In this document: in pieces, positions 53,401 to 55,103 of the stretch
How the letters are laid out: each line of letters begins with the position of its first letter
How positions within the stretch are numbered: the first letter of the stretch is position 1
Origin: Catonia carolina
Lineage: Eukaryota > Arthropoda > Insecta > Hemiptera > Achilidae
NCBI GenBank assembly: GCA_035578175.1
Contig: JAQMRL010000014.1
Coordinates: 16,006,274-16,070,273 of the forward strand
Direction of reading: 5' to 3'
Length of the DNA: 64,000 nucleotides
Made by a program: the position numbers and the translations under genes
Notes under the pieces: model-generated
What the model saw: only the letters and a program-made list of their open reading frames with translations
What the model was told of the DNA's origin: nothing
Databases searched by the model: none

Positions 53401-53786
53401 AATCCATTGTAAATAACATTATAATATTACAATTTTCATAACTGACTCTCAAACGAATAAGCAAAAAATAAAATGTTCAATACCTCTTGACAAACAATAA
53501 CAAATATGTCACGCCTCAAAATAACCTAATCTGCATTATTGATTTCACATAAAATTTAAATTAATTTACATAACATTACCACACATAATCTTAGTTAGTT
53601 ATCGTATAACTTTTCAAGATCGGTAATTCGCCTAATGATATAGTTTACATCTTAACGTCAAAAATGAATTTCAATTATTTAATTTTAATACTTACAAGTT
53701 TCGAGTCCAGAACCAATGTGTCGACACAGATCTTTCAATAAACTTCCGCTAGAAGAATTATTAGAATCAGAAACGTTTTGGTTCAT
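10790..53786 (-). CDS. TUBGCP3: Gamma-tubulin complex component 3 (GCP3 / Grip91), 16 coding exons
   Basis: GCP3 is a core subunit of the gamma-tubulin ring complex. With GCP2 it binds gamma-tubulin and templates microtubule nucleation at centrosomes and spindles. The exons are 53786-53696, 52399-52197, 48393-48226, 46460-46313, 43611-43522, 41923-41808, 37530-37351, 36726-36484, 35576-35440, 33379-33228, 27492-27297, 23725-23521, 19588-19444, 17368-17148, 14156-13917 and 10972-10790. All junctions are GT..AG, the phase is continuous, and the total is 905 residues plus UGA. Order: N-terminal extension (1-230), GRIP1/GCP-N domain (about 235-545; ETLLLQELILCFQGIEG) and GRIP2/GCP-C domain (about 546-890; HFRGLRLYMLLGQGDF, IVYHHNLVAIMETAIR, MFNFLWRLKRV, YYIMFEVLECTWSAF, ASRLDFNEFYK). 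Length and domain order match the family. The introns are swollen with transposons. Recognition is from conserved motifs; the structure is read directly. Confidence 0.95.
11022..11860 (+). mobile_element. LINE 3' fragment in GCP3 intron 15
   Basis: The plus strand carries a non-LTR reverse-transcriptase C-terminus (LRKVYRALIQSVLQYGIIAW) to 11231. A shifted frame then carries HTRAVTRIGYQAPR and QIYKRKVTNWLINLG, ending at a stop near 11523. The 3' UTR contains CCCGCGCACA.GCTAGACC and ends in TAAATAAATAAA at about 11850. Sister 3' ends lie at 34355-35010 and 35935-36300. It looks Jockey/CR1-like and is dead. Confidence 0.8.
11865..12498. mobile_element. piggyBac-type MITE with TTAA target
   Basis: The left end is TTAA + CACTTTCAGGG (11861). 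The right end is CTTCAAAGTG + TTAA (ending 12502). The duplicated TTAA and the CACTTT..AAAGTG termini fit piggyBac. The 634-bp interior is non-coding, with short repeats of a CGG/TACGATA..GGGC motif at 11873-11990. Confidence 0.8.
12513..12642 (+). repeat. Repeat D, copy 1
   Basis: It is shared with 36784-36909. Both carry ACTTGAGTCA.GAGT.TGCC, GGGGGAAAAGCATCAGTG and TTTCAGTACGACAAAC. No coding potential; the family is unknown. Confidence 0.6.
13100..13308. mobile_element. Palindromic MITE
   Basis: Arms of about 95 bp pair: the left GAATTTTGG..TTTATTTCATGTAGCAGTATAA matches the inverse of the right TTATACTGCTACATGAAATA..AAAATTCC. The loop is near 13195-13215. It is non-coding and lies in GCP3 intron 15. 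Confidence 0.75.
13373..13570 (+). pseudogene. Transposase-like helix-turn-helix fragment
   Basis: The frame reads VNESHKRVANYCNVSLSTIR, then KKEIKD, followed after frame damage by a basic LTPSKTKRKW stretch. This resembles the DNA-binding N-terminus of insect DDE transposases, possibly the same family as 57052-57210. No catalytic part is present. Confidence 0.5.
13655..13893 (+). mobile_element. Family B, right-end fragment
   Basis: It begins within the family B core (TCGGGTCCGCTAGTGGTACC) and runs through GGGTTCAGAGGGCCTGAAAA to ATATTCATATAGTGCAAGAG. It ends 24 bases from the donor side of GCP3 exon 15. Confidence 0.75.
13917..14156 (-). CDS. TUBGCP3: GCP3 coding exon 15 (residues 766-845)
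   Basis: Acceptor TTTGTTCCAG, donor GTATGTGTT, phase 0. It encodes a long Glu/Lys-rich helix (FYGTLASFRARTRLLTQSYQ at its end), the coiled region before the terminal GRIP2 helices. Confidence 0.93.
14331..15520 (+). mobile_element. Family B, copy
   Basis: The left end TCTGGTGTGAAACACTCACA + CGACTTTCTCTTGCC is at about 14339. The right end CTATATATTCATATAGGCGAG is at about 15510. The middle (roughly 14860-15130) carries a partial internal repetition of core sequence. Non-coding, in GCP3 intron 14. Confidence 0.8.
15521..16088. other. GC-richer segment of unknown nature
   Basis: It is clearly less AT-rich than its surroundings. It contains CTTCGCTTCGCTTCGCTTCC at about 15817 and two related blocks (CTGCTCCTCCTTGAGACAGC, CCACTCCTCTTTGAGGCAGC). 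No open frame is convincing. It abuts the TTAA of the 16093 element. It may be an element fragment. Confidence 0.4.
16093..17120. mobile_element. piggyBac-type element with TTAA target
   Basis: TTAA (16089-16092) is followed by CACTTTGAAGCCCGAGC. The right end AGGCTTCAAAGTG is followed by TTAA (17121-17124). The outer TIR is 12 bp, with a subterminal CCCGAG..CTCGGG motif. The 1.03-kb interior has no transposase. It shares its ends, but not its interior, with 11865-12498. Confidence 0.8.
17148..17368 (-). CDS. TUBGCP3: GCP3 coding exon 14 (residues 692-765)
   Basis: Acceptor TGTTTCCAG, donor GTAAAATTT, ends in phase 0. It contains MLHYLHQIEYYIMFEVLECT and IIDAHEQYLNQIMAM, hallmark GRIP2 sequence. 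The donor side lies only 24 bases from the end of a piggyBac-type MITE (17120). Confidence 0.95.
17566..17767 (+). mobile_element. tRNA-derived SINE (SINE1), full copy
   Basis: The head is GGCCGCATTGGTGCAGTTGG, with a B box GGTTCGAATCC at 621-631 of the 17 kb block. The body ends in ATTGATGCAATGTTAAATAAATA-type A-rich sequence. The element is flanked by AATAAACATAA (17553-17563 and 17768-17778), an 11-bp target duplication inside family B. RNA polymerase III promoter boxes imply a tRNA ancestor. Confidence 0.85.
18230..18783 (+). mobile_element. Helitron-like non-autonomous element
   Basis: It starts TCTATAAATATAAAATTCG and ends CAGCCGCGACGGGGCACGCTAG. The 3' CTAG is preceded by a GC-rich subterminal hairpin. 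It sits between A and T with no target duplication and interrupts the family B sequence CTATCTTA|TTGACAT. It includes a TG microsatellite at 18254-18270. Confidence 0.8.
19444..19588 (-). CDS. TUBGCP3: GCP3 coding exon 13 (residues 644-691)
   Basis: Acceptor T-run + AG, donor GTAAGATTT, ends in phase 1. It contains YSQMFNFLWRLKRVNLSLS, the conserved Y..[VM]F.FLW..KR motif of all GCPs. Confidence 0.95.
19903..20073 (-). mobile_element. tRNA-derived SINE (SINE1), inverted copy
   Basis: Read on the minus strand, GCCGGCCACATTGGCGTAGTTG .. GGTTCGAGTCC .. runs to a poly-A tail (T-run at 19903-19910). Perfect flanking CAACAATGGCAC at 19891-19902 and 20074-20085 marks the target duplication. It lies in GCP3 intron 12. 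Confidence 0.88.
20150..20642 (+). repeat. Repeat E, copy 1
   Basis: It is the same family as 26310-26945. Shared blocks include TAACACTACCTGTCTCGCCT, ATCCCTCGGTTAAACC and AGAAGAGGAGTAAATAAAAA. Its 3' part is interrupted by the 20646-22625 transposon. Non-coding. Confidence 0.7.
20646..22625 (+). mobile_element. TIR DNA transposon encoding a DDE-like (DUF7869-like) protein
   Basis: The terminal inverted repeats are near-perfect: left GAGGAGCTCTTTTCCAAAAC then CTGCTAAGTCA (20648-20677), right its inverse ending at about 22624. AATT flanks both ends. Degenerate subterminal copies of the same motif occur at about 20748, 20800, 20833 and 22381, plus an inverted one at 22408; these could be transposase-binding sites. 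It carries one gene (20904-22133). It is inserted in repeat E. Confidence 0.8.
20904..22133 (+). pseudogene. Transposon protein with DDE-like motifs, one in-frame TAG
   Basis: One frame is open from 20904 to 22133 except for TAG at 21213-21215, which falls inside a conserved block (FDMQQN-*-PLPKLSVNDVYY). Candidate metal-binding residues in order are D in VAFDMQQN, D in LMLFSDSCSGQNRN, and the D/E of GHSYLPPDRVFGNVEK. This spacing resembles an RNase-H-fold transposase and the uncharacterised DUF7869-type proteins of arthropods and cnidarians. No ATG lies at the frame's start (a stop precedes it at 20901), so the true start or a first exon is unclear. Apart from the TAG the frame is intact, which suggests recent activity. 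The function is inferred. Confidence 0.7.
22630..23330. other. AT-rich intronic stretch, nothing recognised
   Basis: There are no long open frames and no visible terminal repeats. Confidence 0.5.
23335..23470 (+). mobile_element. LINE 3' coding end
   Basis: A plus-strand frame reads RRRGRPEVTWLDGIQEAMSL then RWLSDGDWQARERW and stops near 23476. This resembles the extreme C-terminus of RTE/CR1-type LINE polyproteins. It ends about 45 bases from GCP3 exon 12. Confidence 0.65.
23521..23725 (-). CDS. TUBGCP3: GCP3 coding exon 12 (residues 575-643)
   Basis: The acceptor is TTATTATGAAG, a weak pyrimidine tract fixed by the frame; the donor is GTATGTATA. It contains YHHNLVAIMETAIRQTNAQF and EGWDIFNMGYHVTAPLDT, very close to the GCP3 consensus. 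Confidence 0.95.
23780..24330 (+). mobile_element. DUF4817-type DNA transposon, mostly deleted
   Basis: It starts near CAGGGACCGGCAGAAAAAGC, followed by a transposase N-terminus. The sequence jumps straight to the 3' end (ATGGAAAATTCACATGGAGC .. TTAATAGCCACGCCTC). The tail motif GTTATTTAATAGCCACGC recurs at 24548 and at about 43400, linking these relics. Confidence 0.7.
23840..24286 (+). pseudogene. Transposase relic: HTH N-terminus fused to C-terminal end
   Basis: A continuous frame of 148 codons. Residues about 20-110 carry a helix-turn-helix of the DUF4817 type (HCAFVIETYFSNGYSVVQTQ; WVKNFRETGRPHSVRTRENT; HAAVLGISDLSDQRILRLD). The last 30 residues match the C-terminus of the 43150 copy (SNNGKF.W.IVGIEKE). 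The catalytic DDE/D core is missing, so it is an internally deleted copy. Confidence 0.75.
24331..24790. other. Transposon-derived flank
   Basis: It contains a second copy of GTTATTTAATAGCCACGCTTCGTATG at about 24548. The small open frame at 24359-24556 has no recognisable motif. Probably more of the DUF4817-type relics. Confidence 0.45.
24800..25965. mobile_element. 1.2-kb palindromic foldback element
   Basis: The left arm (about 24800-25290) and the inverse of the right arm (about 25500-25960) align along their length. Examples are GGACTGAACCATGCATTTT against AAAATGCATGGTTCAGTCC, and CGCATGCGATGT.GCATGC near the outer ends. The loop is about 200 bp. No transposase is present. In the GCP3 pre-mRNA it would form a long hairpin. 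Confidence 0.75.
26310..26945 (+). repeat. Repeat E, copy 2
   Basis: Uninterrupted relative of 20150-20642 with the same block order. Non-coding, in GCP3 intron 11. Confidence 0.7.
27297..27492 (-). CDS. TUBGCP3: GCP3 coding exon 11, start of GRIP2 domain (residues 510-574)
   Basis: Acceptor TTTGTTTACAG, donor GTAAGTATA, ends in phase 2. It contains HFRGLRLYMLLGQGDFYRYF, the LLGQGDF signature of the GRIP2 domain that contacts gamma-tubulin. Confidence 0.95.
27730..27773 (-). ncRNA. Hammerhead ribozyme, minus copy (outer terminal repeat)
   Basis: Identical core to 28231-28274, one tandem unit away. Two ribozymes 501 bases apart in the same orientation are the arrangement expected for a tandem terminal repeat. 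Confidence 0.78.
28231..28274 (-). ncRNA. Hammerhead ribozyme, minus copy (inner)
   Basis: Inverse of the 30775 motif with all core bases intact: CTGATGA, GGTG-GATC-CACC, GAAA, GTA. Confidence 0.78.
28305..28877 (-). pseudogene. Penelope GIY-YIG endonuclease region (minus copy)
   Basis: The frame contains NKKGVYKIDCGNEDCKKFYI then GMTSRNFQVRYNEHKKALKC, a GIY-YIG nuclease start with a Cys pair, preceded by the Lys/Asn-rich linker of Penelope proteins. The C-terminus is cut by a junction at about 28360, where the sequence switches to the terminal repeat. Confidence 0.82.
29287..29742 (+). pseudogene. Penelope reverse transcriptase fragment
   Basis: The RT motifs are MMSFDIKDMYTNIPIDKT, then GLTMGAPLSSILSEIYLQYF and the catalytic RYVDDILVI. 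The frame ends at TAA 29740-29742 within an A-run, where a one-base change breaks it. The upstream palm and finger part is missing because the element is 5'-truncated at the inversion point. Confidence 0.88.
29934..30670 (+). pseudogene. Penelope linker and GIY-YIG endonuclease (plus copy)
   Basis: The linker is 29934-30266. A frame change follows near 30250, then 30308-30670 carries YKIDCGNEDCKKFYIGMTSR and the helical EIKYEMFHIYKYLKEQ-type end. It is complete to the C-terminus (stop at 30668-30670), unlike the minus copy. Frame damage makes it inactive. Confidence 0.85.
30775..30818 (+). ncRNA. Hammerhead ribozyme in Penelope terminal repeat (plus copy)
   Basis: The core CTGATGA (30781-30787) is followed by stem II GGTG-GATC-CACC (789-800), GAAA (801-804), a 2-bp stem III (A-C / G-T around loop ACGT) and cleavage triplet GTA, with the cut after 30812. 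Stem I pairs TTTACT (775-780) with AGTAGG (813-818). One extra T lies between core and stem II. Hammerheads are known from Penelope-like elements. Confidence 0.8.
31555..31725 (+). mobile_element. LINE C-terminal fragment in the foldback loop
   Basis: A plus-strand frame reads GRRRTSWLRNLREWFNLSSI then DLFRATVSKVRIAMMLAHLR and a stop. This is a very common 3' coding end of insect RTE-like LINEs. Confidence 0.75.
31998..32456 (+). mobile_element. LINE 3' fragment with (AAG)n tail
   Basis: It encodes LIYGSESWVTTKRQQSRIQ, EMRFLRRVKVCSRLDLIHNE and QWRQHLERM, the late-RT/C-terminal block of insect LINEs. It ends with ATCCTTGATAGTAAG plus AAG repeats to 32456. AATGAGCAGTTACA / AATGAGTAGTTACA (about 31983 and 32457) flank it as a probable target duplication. 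The same 3' tail occurs at 37195-37226. Confidence 0.82.
32835..33075 (+). repeat. Repeat A, copy 3, with a duplicated tail
   Basis: A 5'-truncated copy. Its last about 80 bases (TATTTACTCAATAGTACAGC .. GATGACCTAAACATCAACAA) are repeated again at 33121-33200, immediately next to GCP3 exon 10. Confidence 0.7.
33228..33379 (-). CDS. TUBGCP3: GCP3 coding exon 10 (residues 459-509)
   Basis: Acceptor TTTATTACAG, donor GTAATTGTA. It contains ESLVPSMISKKQAELILNTG and KYINFLKDFC, the conserved 'P-S-F-[IM] .. G-K-S-I-N-F-L' block at the end of GRIP1. Confidence 0.95.
33463..34350 (+). mobile_element. DUF4817-type transposon fragment with internal inversion
   Basis: It starts near GTGGGACAAAAAGAAACGGA and carries a transposase N-terminus at 33919-34194. 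Part of that coding region is repeated in inverse orientation at 34285-34349, so the element ends in a hairpin. Confidence 0.6.
33919..34194 (+). pseudogene. Transposase N-terminal HTH (DUF4817-like), truncated
   Basis: 91 codons: VFSKEERVLIVETYIASKYY, then FPRSVIPNKSSILRLINKFR and TGSVLDEKPPRQPTKLTAEV, the standard helix-turn-helix of this insect transposon class. It stops at TAA after QLPKKSH; the catalytic domain is gone. Confidence 0.75.
34355..35010 (+). mobile_element. LINE 3' fragment (same family as 11022)
   Basis: It matches 11230-11860: RAVTRIGYQAPR, LNLPEAIRKTDVTPQIYKRK and INLGRRQSEDL, then the CCCGCGCACAGGCTAGACC 3' UTR and an AATAAATAATAAAT tail. Confidence 0.8.
35020..35410 (+). 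repeat. Repeat A, copy 4
   Basis: Among the most complete copies: CAATCTGTTCGTTGCAGGGC to CTGATGACCTAAACAACAAC. It ends 29 bases before GCP3 exon 9. Confidence 0.75.
35440..35576 (-). CDS. TUBGCP3: GCP3 coding exon 9 (residues 414-458)
   Basis: Acceptor CATTTTTTAG, donor GTTTGTATA, ends in phase 2. It contains the family motif W(M/I)xDGxLxDPxxEFF, here HWMVDGQLLDPHDEFFVAIN. Confidence 0.95.
35935..36300 (+). mobile_element. LINE 3' UTR fragment (same family as 11022)
   Basis: It starts in the last coding bases (TATTCAAACTAATTGCTC) and runs through CCCGCGCACAGGCTGGACC to an AATAAATAAATA tail. It is directly followed by a SINE1 fragment. Confidence 0.75.
36311..36470 (+). mobile_element. SINE1, 5'-truncated copy
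   Basis: It begins in the tRNA-like part (GCAGTCCTGGGTTCGAATCC, B box intact, A box missing) and ends in (AAAT)n at the edge of GCP3 exon 8. Confidence 0.8.
36484..36726 (-). CDS. TUBGCP3: GCP3 coding exon 8 (residues 333-413)
   Basis: Acceptor TTGTTTTCAG, donor GTAAGTAAA, phase 0. It contains LTLRRLFFWAKDPMHSLQ and KSGGAIISACYPFLHHGD, typical GRIP1 sequence. Its donor side is about 15 bases from the A-rich tail of a SINE copy. Confidence 0.93.
36784..36909 (+). repeat. Repeat D, copy 2
   Basis: Matches 12513-12642; shared GGGGGAAAAGCATCAGTG and TTTTAGTACGACAAAC. Confidence 0.6.
36915..37192 (-). mobile_element. Penelope terminal-repeat fragment
   Basis: It matches 27606-27860 (ATGCATCCTGCAGTTTGAAA; GATACATCTTCAGTCA) in the same orientation. 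The hammerhead at 37029-37073 is damaged: the GAAA of the core reads AAAA. It ends in a short inverted repetition of TTTATACAAATGACTGAAG. Confidence 0.75.
37195..37226 (+). mobile_element. LINE 3' tail, AAG repeat
   Basis: TCTAATCCTTGATAGTAAGA plus AAG repeats, identical in type to the end of 31998-32456. Confidence 0.6.
37351..37530 (-). CDS. TUBGCP3: GCP3 coding exon 7 (residues 273-332)
   Basis: Acceptor TTTTACAG, donor GTATGTTAG, phase 0. It contains LVSHLMELGYLHNRVRAL and LSEYYAAVASLHSE, matching the GRIP1 helices around the family's LxELGWLHN..VR motif. Confidence 0.93.
37590..37850 (-). mobile_element. Family B, inverted right-end fragment
   Basis: It reads from ATTTCTCTTGCCCTATACGA inward to CATTTTCATCAAAATCGGTC. 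The left half is absent. Confidence 0.75.
37968..39175 (+). mobile_element. Family B copy interrupted by repeat A
   Basis: The left end TCTGGTGTGAAACACTCACA is at about 37977; the right end ATTCATATAGGCAAGAGAAA is at about 39170. Repeat A copy 5 is inserted between GCCGAAAT and GCCGAAAT, an 8-base duplication flanking 38288-38552. Confidence 0.85.
38288..38552 (+). repeat. Repeat A, copy 5, inside family B
   Basis: It runs from GGTGTAAAAGACACTAATCA to CTAAACAACAACAACAA. The flanking family B sequence (AAGGCCGAAAT) is duplicated on both sides, so repeat A moved as a discrete, probably retrotransposed unit. Confidence 0.8.
39176..39945. other. Intronic stretch, nothing recognised
   Basis: It contains short duplications (GGCCTAATATCAGTTG at about 39649-39690). 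It may be the upstream part of the following Penelope-like end. Confidence 0.4.
39946..40076 (+). mobile_element. Second Penelope-like terminal end with hammerhead-like core
   Basis: CTCTGACGAAGGTGGTACCACCGAAACG has the hammerhead layout (CTGACGA, stem GGTG-GTAC-CACC, GAAA). It is followed by GCGCGCAAG, AAGGTGATAAATTTCATTTA and GGATGCATTT. The order matches the 30781 motif, but the sequence is a different family. The cleavage triplet looks degenerate. Confidence 0.6.
40077..40927 (+). mobile_element. Helitron-like non-autonomous element 2
   Basis: It starts TCTATACTTATAAAAGAAG with CTGACTGACTGACTGATTCA close behind, and ends GCGCGGGCGAAGCCGCGACG then GGGGACGCTAG. The GC-rich subterminal hairpin plus CTAG matches the 18230 element's end, but the interior differs. 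The 5' flank is A; the 3' flank is C rather than the expected T. Confidence 0.75.
40930..41620 (+). mobile_element. Family B copy truncated at both ends
   Basis: It starts at CATAACCTTATTTTAATCAT directly after the Helitron and ends in AAAACATGTTTTTTC. The core AGGTCCGATAGTGGTATG is present. Confidence 0.75.
41808..41923 (-). CDS. TUBGCP3: GCP3 coding exon 6, start of GRIP1 domain (residues 234-272)
   Basis: Acceptor TTGTTGTTAG, donor GTAAGTATT, ends in phase 0. It encodes FEATETLLLQELILCFQGIE, the characteristic opening of the GCP N-terminal (GRIP1) domain. Confidence 0.93.
41990..42187. repeat. Repeat C, copy 2, cut by a mariner
   Basis: Close match to 545-735: GCATTGCCCCCTACCCACTT and CATACAATCAGCTGATTATA. 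A mariner end starts right after the final TA. Confidence 0.7.
42188..43145 (-). mobile_element. mariner-like element, minus strand, 5'-truncated
   Basis: Its outer end is CAAGGGCTGTCCAGAATGTA after TA. The minus-strand transposase is in two overlapping frames (42960-42601 and 42701-42420). They hold GKGIISESRVRQLQMEW, the catalytic VFWDSHGVILVDFLERG, then FFHDNACPHTA and HPPYSLDLALSNYHLFP. The frame break falls between the first and second catalytic blocks, and the DD34D third Asp motif reads SLDLALSNY, with N replacing the catalytic D. It is dead. Confidence 0.85.
43146..43430 (+). mobile_element. DUF4817/mariner-type transposase C-terminal end
   Basis: The frame at 43151-43366 holds VKSTLKGTRFKSVKAVKEKA then FQLCFQQWKIHMERC and ends ..SDYV. 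Its 3' end (ATTTAATAGCCACACCTCGT) is the same as at 24300, so both belong to one family. It is joined back to back with the preceding mariner. Confidence 0.75.
43522..43611 (-). CDS. TUBGCP3: GCP3 coding exon 5 (residues 204-233)
   Basis: Acceptor TTTCACAG, donor GTGAGTCAT, phase 1 to phase 1. It encodes a basic/Pro-rich linker (SSRATLPDRPVSVPRIHSR) just before the GRIP1 domain. Confidence 0.88.
43630..44578 (+). mobile_element. Family B, first of three in tandem
   Basis: The left end is diverged (TCTGTTGTGAAACACTCACA); the right end ATTCGTATAGTCAAGAGAAA is followed directly by the next copy. GCP3 intron 4. Confidence 0.85.
44579..45357 (+). mobile_element. Family B, second in tandem, left end missing
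   Basis: It starts at GTAACCTTACTTTATTCATC and ends ATTCATACAGGCAAGAGAAA. More diverged from the consensus than its neighbours. Confidence 0.8.
45358..46283 (+). mobile_element. Family B, third in tandem
   Basis: TCTGGTGTGAAACACTCACA at 45359 follows the previous right end by a few A's. The right end is at about 46277, 30 bases from GCP3 exon 4. It carries a CA tract at about 46126-46143. Confidence 0.85.
46313..46460 (-). CDS. TUBGCP3: GCP3 coding exon 4 (residues 155-203)
   Basis: Acceptor GTTATCCAG, donor GTAAATATT, ends in phase 1. It encodes a Ser/Thr-Pro-rich linker (TEATPRTVVSTSF .. STPRRPRHIS), poorly conserved as expected for this region. Confidence 0.88.
47635..47669 (+). promoter_or_regulatory. 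LTR core promoter: TATA box plus initiator
   Basis: TATATAAG (47635-47642) and TCATTT (47664-47669) are spaced so that the A at 47666 would be +1. CCAAT at 47571-47575 lies 60 bases upstream. This sets the transcription direction as plus. Confidence 0.6.
47792..47807 (+). terminator. Histone-type 3' stem-loop 1
   Basis: GGTCCT-TCTC-AGGACC: perfect 6-bp stem, 4-base loop, preceded by CACAAC and followed by AATTTATT. Confidence 0.7.
47828..47843 (+). terminator. Histone-type 3' stem-loop 2
   Basis: GGCCCT-TTTC-AGGGCC, preceded by TTAACC and followed by ATCAACC. The stem and loop equal the animal histone consensus bound by SLBP. Confidence 0.75.
47915..47930 (+). terminator. Histone-type 3' stem-loop 3
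   Basis: GGTCCT-TCTC-AGGACC, identical to loop 1 with the same CACAAC prefix. It begins a second copy of the about 70-120-base unit. Confidence 0.7.
47948..47963 (+). terminator. Histone-type 3' stem-loop 4
   Basis: GGCCCT-TTTT-AGGGCC followed by ACCAACC, the canonical ACC(C/A)A 3' flank. Confidence 0.75.
48003..48018 (+). terminator. Histone-type 3' stem-loop 5
   Basis: GGCCCT-TTTC-AGGGCC with 5' flank ATAAAC and 3' flank ACCAAACAG, the best overall match to a histone mRNA end in the series. Confidence 0.78.
48226..48393 (-). CDS. TUBGCP3: GCP3 coding exon 3 (residues 99-154)
   Basis: Acceptor TTTTAACAG, donor GTAATTATA, phase 0 at both ends. It begins GILKNRSALLTFLLKMS, a conserved block of the GCP3 N-terminus, then runs into a Ser-rich linker. 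Confidence 0.9.
48450..48560 (-). repeat. Repeat A, copy 6, inverted fragment
   Basis: On the minus strand: CAATGG-type block inverse (GGTGGTTTACC) and GGTTTAAATCAGCC..TTTTGGCTGATGACC, ending AACAACAACAG. Confidence 0.65.
48712..49640 (+). mobile_element. Family B, copy
   Basis: The left end is partly eroded (ATAGTGTGAAAAACTCACACA); the right end ATTCATACGGGCAATAGAAA is at about 49630. CA tract at 49480-49496. GCP3 intron 2. Confidence 0.82.
49641..49974. other. AT-rich intronic stretch, nothing recognised
   Basis: No long open frame, and no element ends were identified. Confidence 0.45.
49975..50355 (+). pseudogene. Fragment of a repetitive transposon-derived gene
   Basis: The frames read MKDVFTSPNICKLLKDEAFQ then, after a shift, EAWKSFEEVVKKFLGNNKF, SMSLKVHFLNSHIDYFPENL and, after a stop, VDTFHQDIKEMERRHQGRW. 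This order (KFLGN, SLKVHFLxSHxDxFPENLG, RFHQDI..E.R.QGRW) is familiar from a multi-copy insect protein of unknown function that travels with mobile elements. At least two disruptions are visible. It is not a GCP3 part. Confidence 0.6.
50356..51233 (+). mobile_element. Family B, copy
   Basis: The left end TCTGGTGTGAAACACTC is followed by a small deletion that removes ACTTTCTCTTGCC; the right end ATTCCCACAGCCAAGAGAAA is at about 51228. GCP3 intron 2. Confidence 0.82.
51430..51960 (-). mobile_element. LINE C-terminal fragment, minus strand
   Basis: An open frame of 170 codons (51954-51442) carries SFEMWCYRKMLKIRWVDMIS, then LVGHILRHPGIGLSIMEGNI and EYIEQITKDVGCYRYVDMKR. It ends with KPVKRLMTKK and an A-run. 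This is the late-RT/C-terminal part of an RTE/CR1-type LINE. The frame is surprisingly intact, so it may be young. Confidence 0.8.
52197..52399 (-). CDS. TUBGCP3: GCP3 coding exon 2 (residues 31-98)
   Basis: The acceptor follows a T-run ending TTTTTTTAG; the donor is GTAAGTATT. It encodes DVSRIYRSAVMRLADPSS and an Asp/Glu-rich linker, ending SLHRTIVKA in phase 0. It corresponds to the N-terminal extension of GCP3. Confidence 0.9.
52480..53165 (-). mobile_element. LINE 3' fragment (copy 1 of a pair)
   Basis: The minus frame at 53167-52859 holds TSCRSLFKELQSLTVPSLYI then FEVIMYVKKNTFLQN, a LINE polyprotein end. The 3' UTR contains a tandem about 110-base duplication (GATAAATTCATCACTTACCA at 52571 and 52688). 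A second copy lies at 55920-56700 in the same orientation. GCP3 intron 1. Confidence 0.8.
53696..53786 (-). CDS. TUBGCP3: GCP3 coding exon 1 (residues 1-30)
   Basis: It opens with ATG at 53786-53784 in an AT-rich leader and reads M-N-Q-N-V-S-D-S, then LLKDLCRHIGSGLE, the expected short N-terminal helix. The donor is GTAAGTATT at 53695 and the exon ends in phase 1. Upstream frames hold stops, so this ATG is the likely start. Confidence 0.9.
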
Positions 53787-54200
53787 TTTGATATTTTAAA
53801 ATGGTTTGAAACAAATGCTTTACAATGGTAAACAATTTAATCAATGTACATGAACCGACTAGTTATCCCGCCTATTTTAGCAGGCATTTTGATTACTACA
53901 AATCAAAAGATAAATTATCGATATCTTATTAATATATCGATATTTTCTCATACACATCTCGTAATATTAAAAAATATTTATGAAAATATAAATAATTATA
54001 AAATATCCTGTTTGATAAAATTATAACACATAATATTTAATATATTTTGTTTTAAATATTATAAACCTTATAAAATTGTACGTGTATTTTTACATTCCAC
54101 GTCAATGAAATTTAGTTGCACGGTTCTATCATAAATGTAAACATTTACCATATGACTTCGTGGCATGTTCAAACTCTTTATGTGTTTGTTATAAAAGGTA
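53787..54200. promoter_or_regulatory. Probable divergent promoter of GCP3 and SMCO4
   Basis: The stretch lies between the GCP3 start codon (minus) and the first plausible SMCO4 donor (AAAAGGTAAATC near 54197, plus). It is free of the repeats seen elsewhere in the window. No TATA or initiator can be assigned with confidence. A single-copy gap between head-to-head genes is the basis for the call. Confidence 0.45.
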
Positions 54201-55100
54201 AATCTTCGATATTTTAATTTAAATTCTTTTGATTTTTACAATTTGTAATAATATTTATGTATTATTTTAACCTTCTTATAAAAGTAAGTGAGATTATTAA
54301 TTTAATATCTACTGTGATATTTCCATAGATTTCTTTTTGATAATTACATGCTGTAACCTAATTTATACGTACAGTATCTATAAAACGAATTTGGTATATC
54401 ATTCATCTCTTATATTTTGATGTATTAACTTGTTTGAAATGAACAAAAGCTAATATTTTTTATTAAATAAAAAAGTTGGTTGTGTAAATAGTATTCAGTT
54501 ATTTTTTTCTTTGACAGTCTTTTTTAGTTAATTTGTTATTAAAGATTTGTTTTCATCAACTACTTGTTAATGTAATTTAACCAAAACAAACTTTTTAAAT
54601 ACTGATTAAATGTAAATTAACTCTTATATTCTCATGATTGTTTATGACAAGTTGTTTTGAACTTTTTTTAACTTTATATAATAATTATAGTTTAAATAGA
54701 TTATGGCTTGTTTTAAAATGAACTAATTTTTTCTCAAGGTTTATAATACATGTACAATAAATTAGTGGTGTAAGATCTTCATCAGGTGCTAAACTGTTAT
54801 GGTATGTGCCACACCCTCTTTGTTTATCATTCCTGGCCGGGTCTGGAAATTTTTCATCCTTCATTTTTATCTATCACCAAGGCTTACCGCATTTCTGGAC
54901 TCCAATCCCAAACTTTTTTTTTGAAAGGGGCTGTTTTGTAGTGAAATAACGTACAAAATATGTTTTGTTCATTTATTAATTATTTTTTCCACTGAAGTAC
55001 ATTATTGATGGATGATTAATTTCTAAGTAATTGTTTTCTATTTTTTTTTTAGATTACAGTAGAAACCCCTTACCCGGATCCTCCCAAATCTAGACACAAT
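54201..55100. other. AT-rich stretch, probably SMCO4 intron 1
   Basis: No open frames or element ends. If the donor near 54197 is real, this is the start of a 3.8-kb first intron ending at 57986. Confidence 0.4.
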
Positions 55101-55103
55101 TAA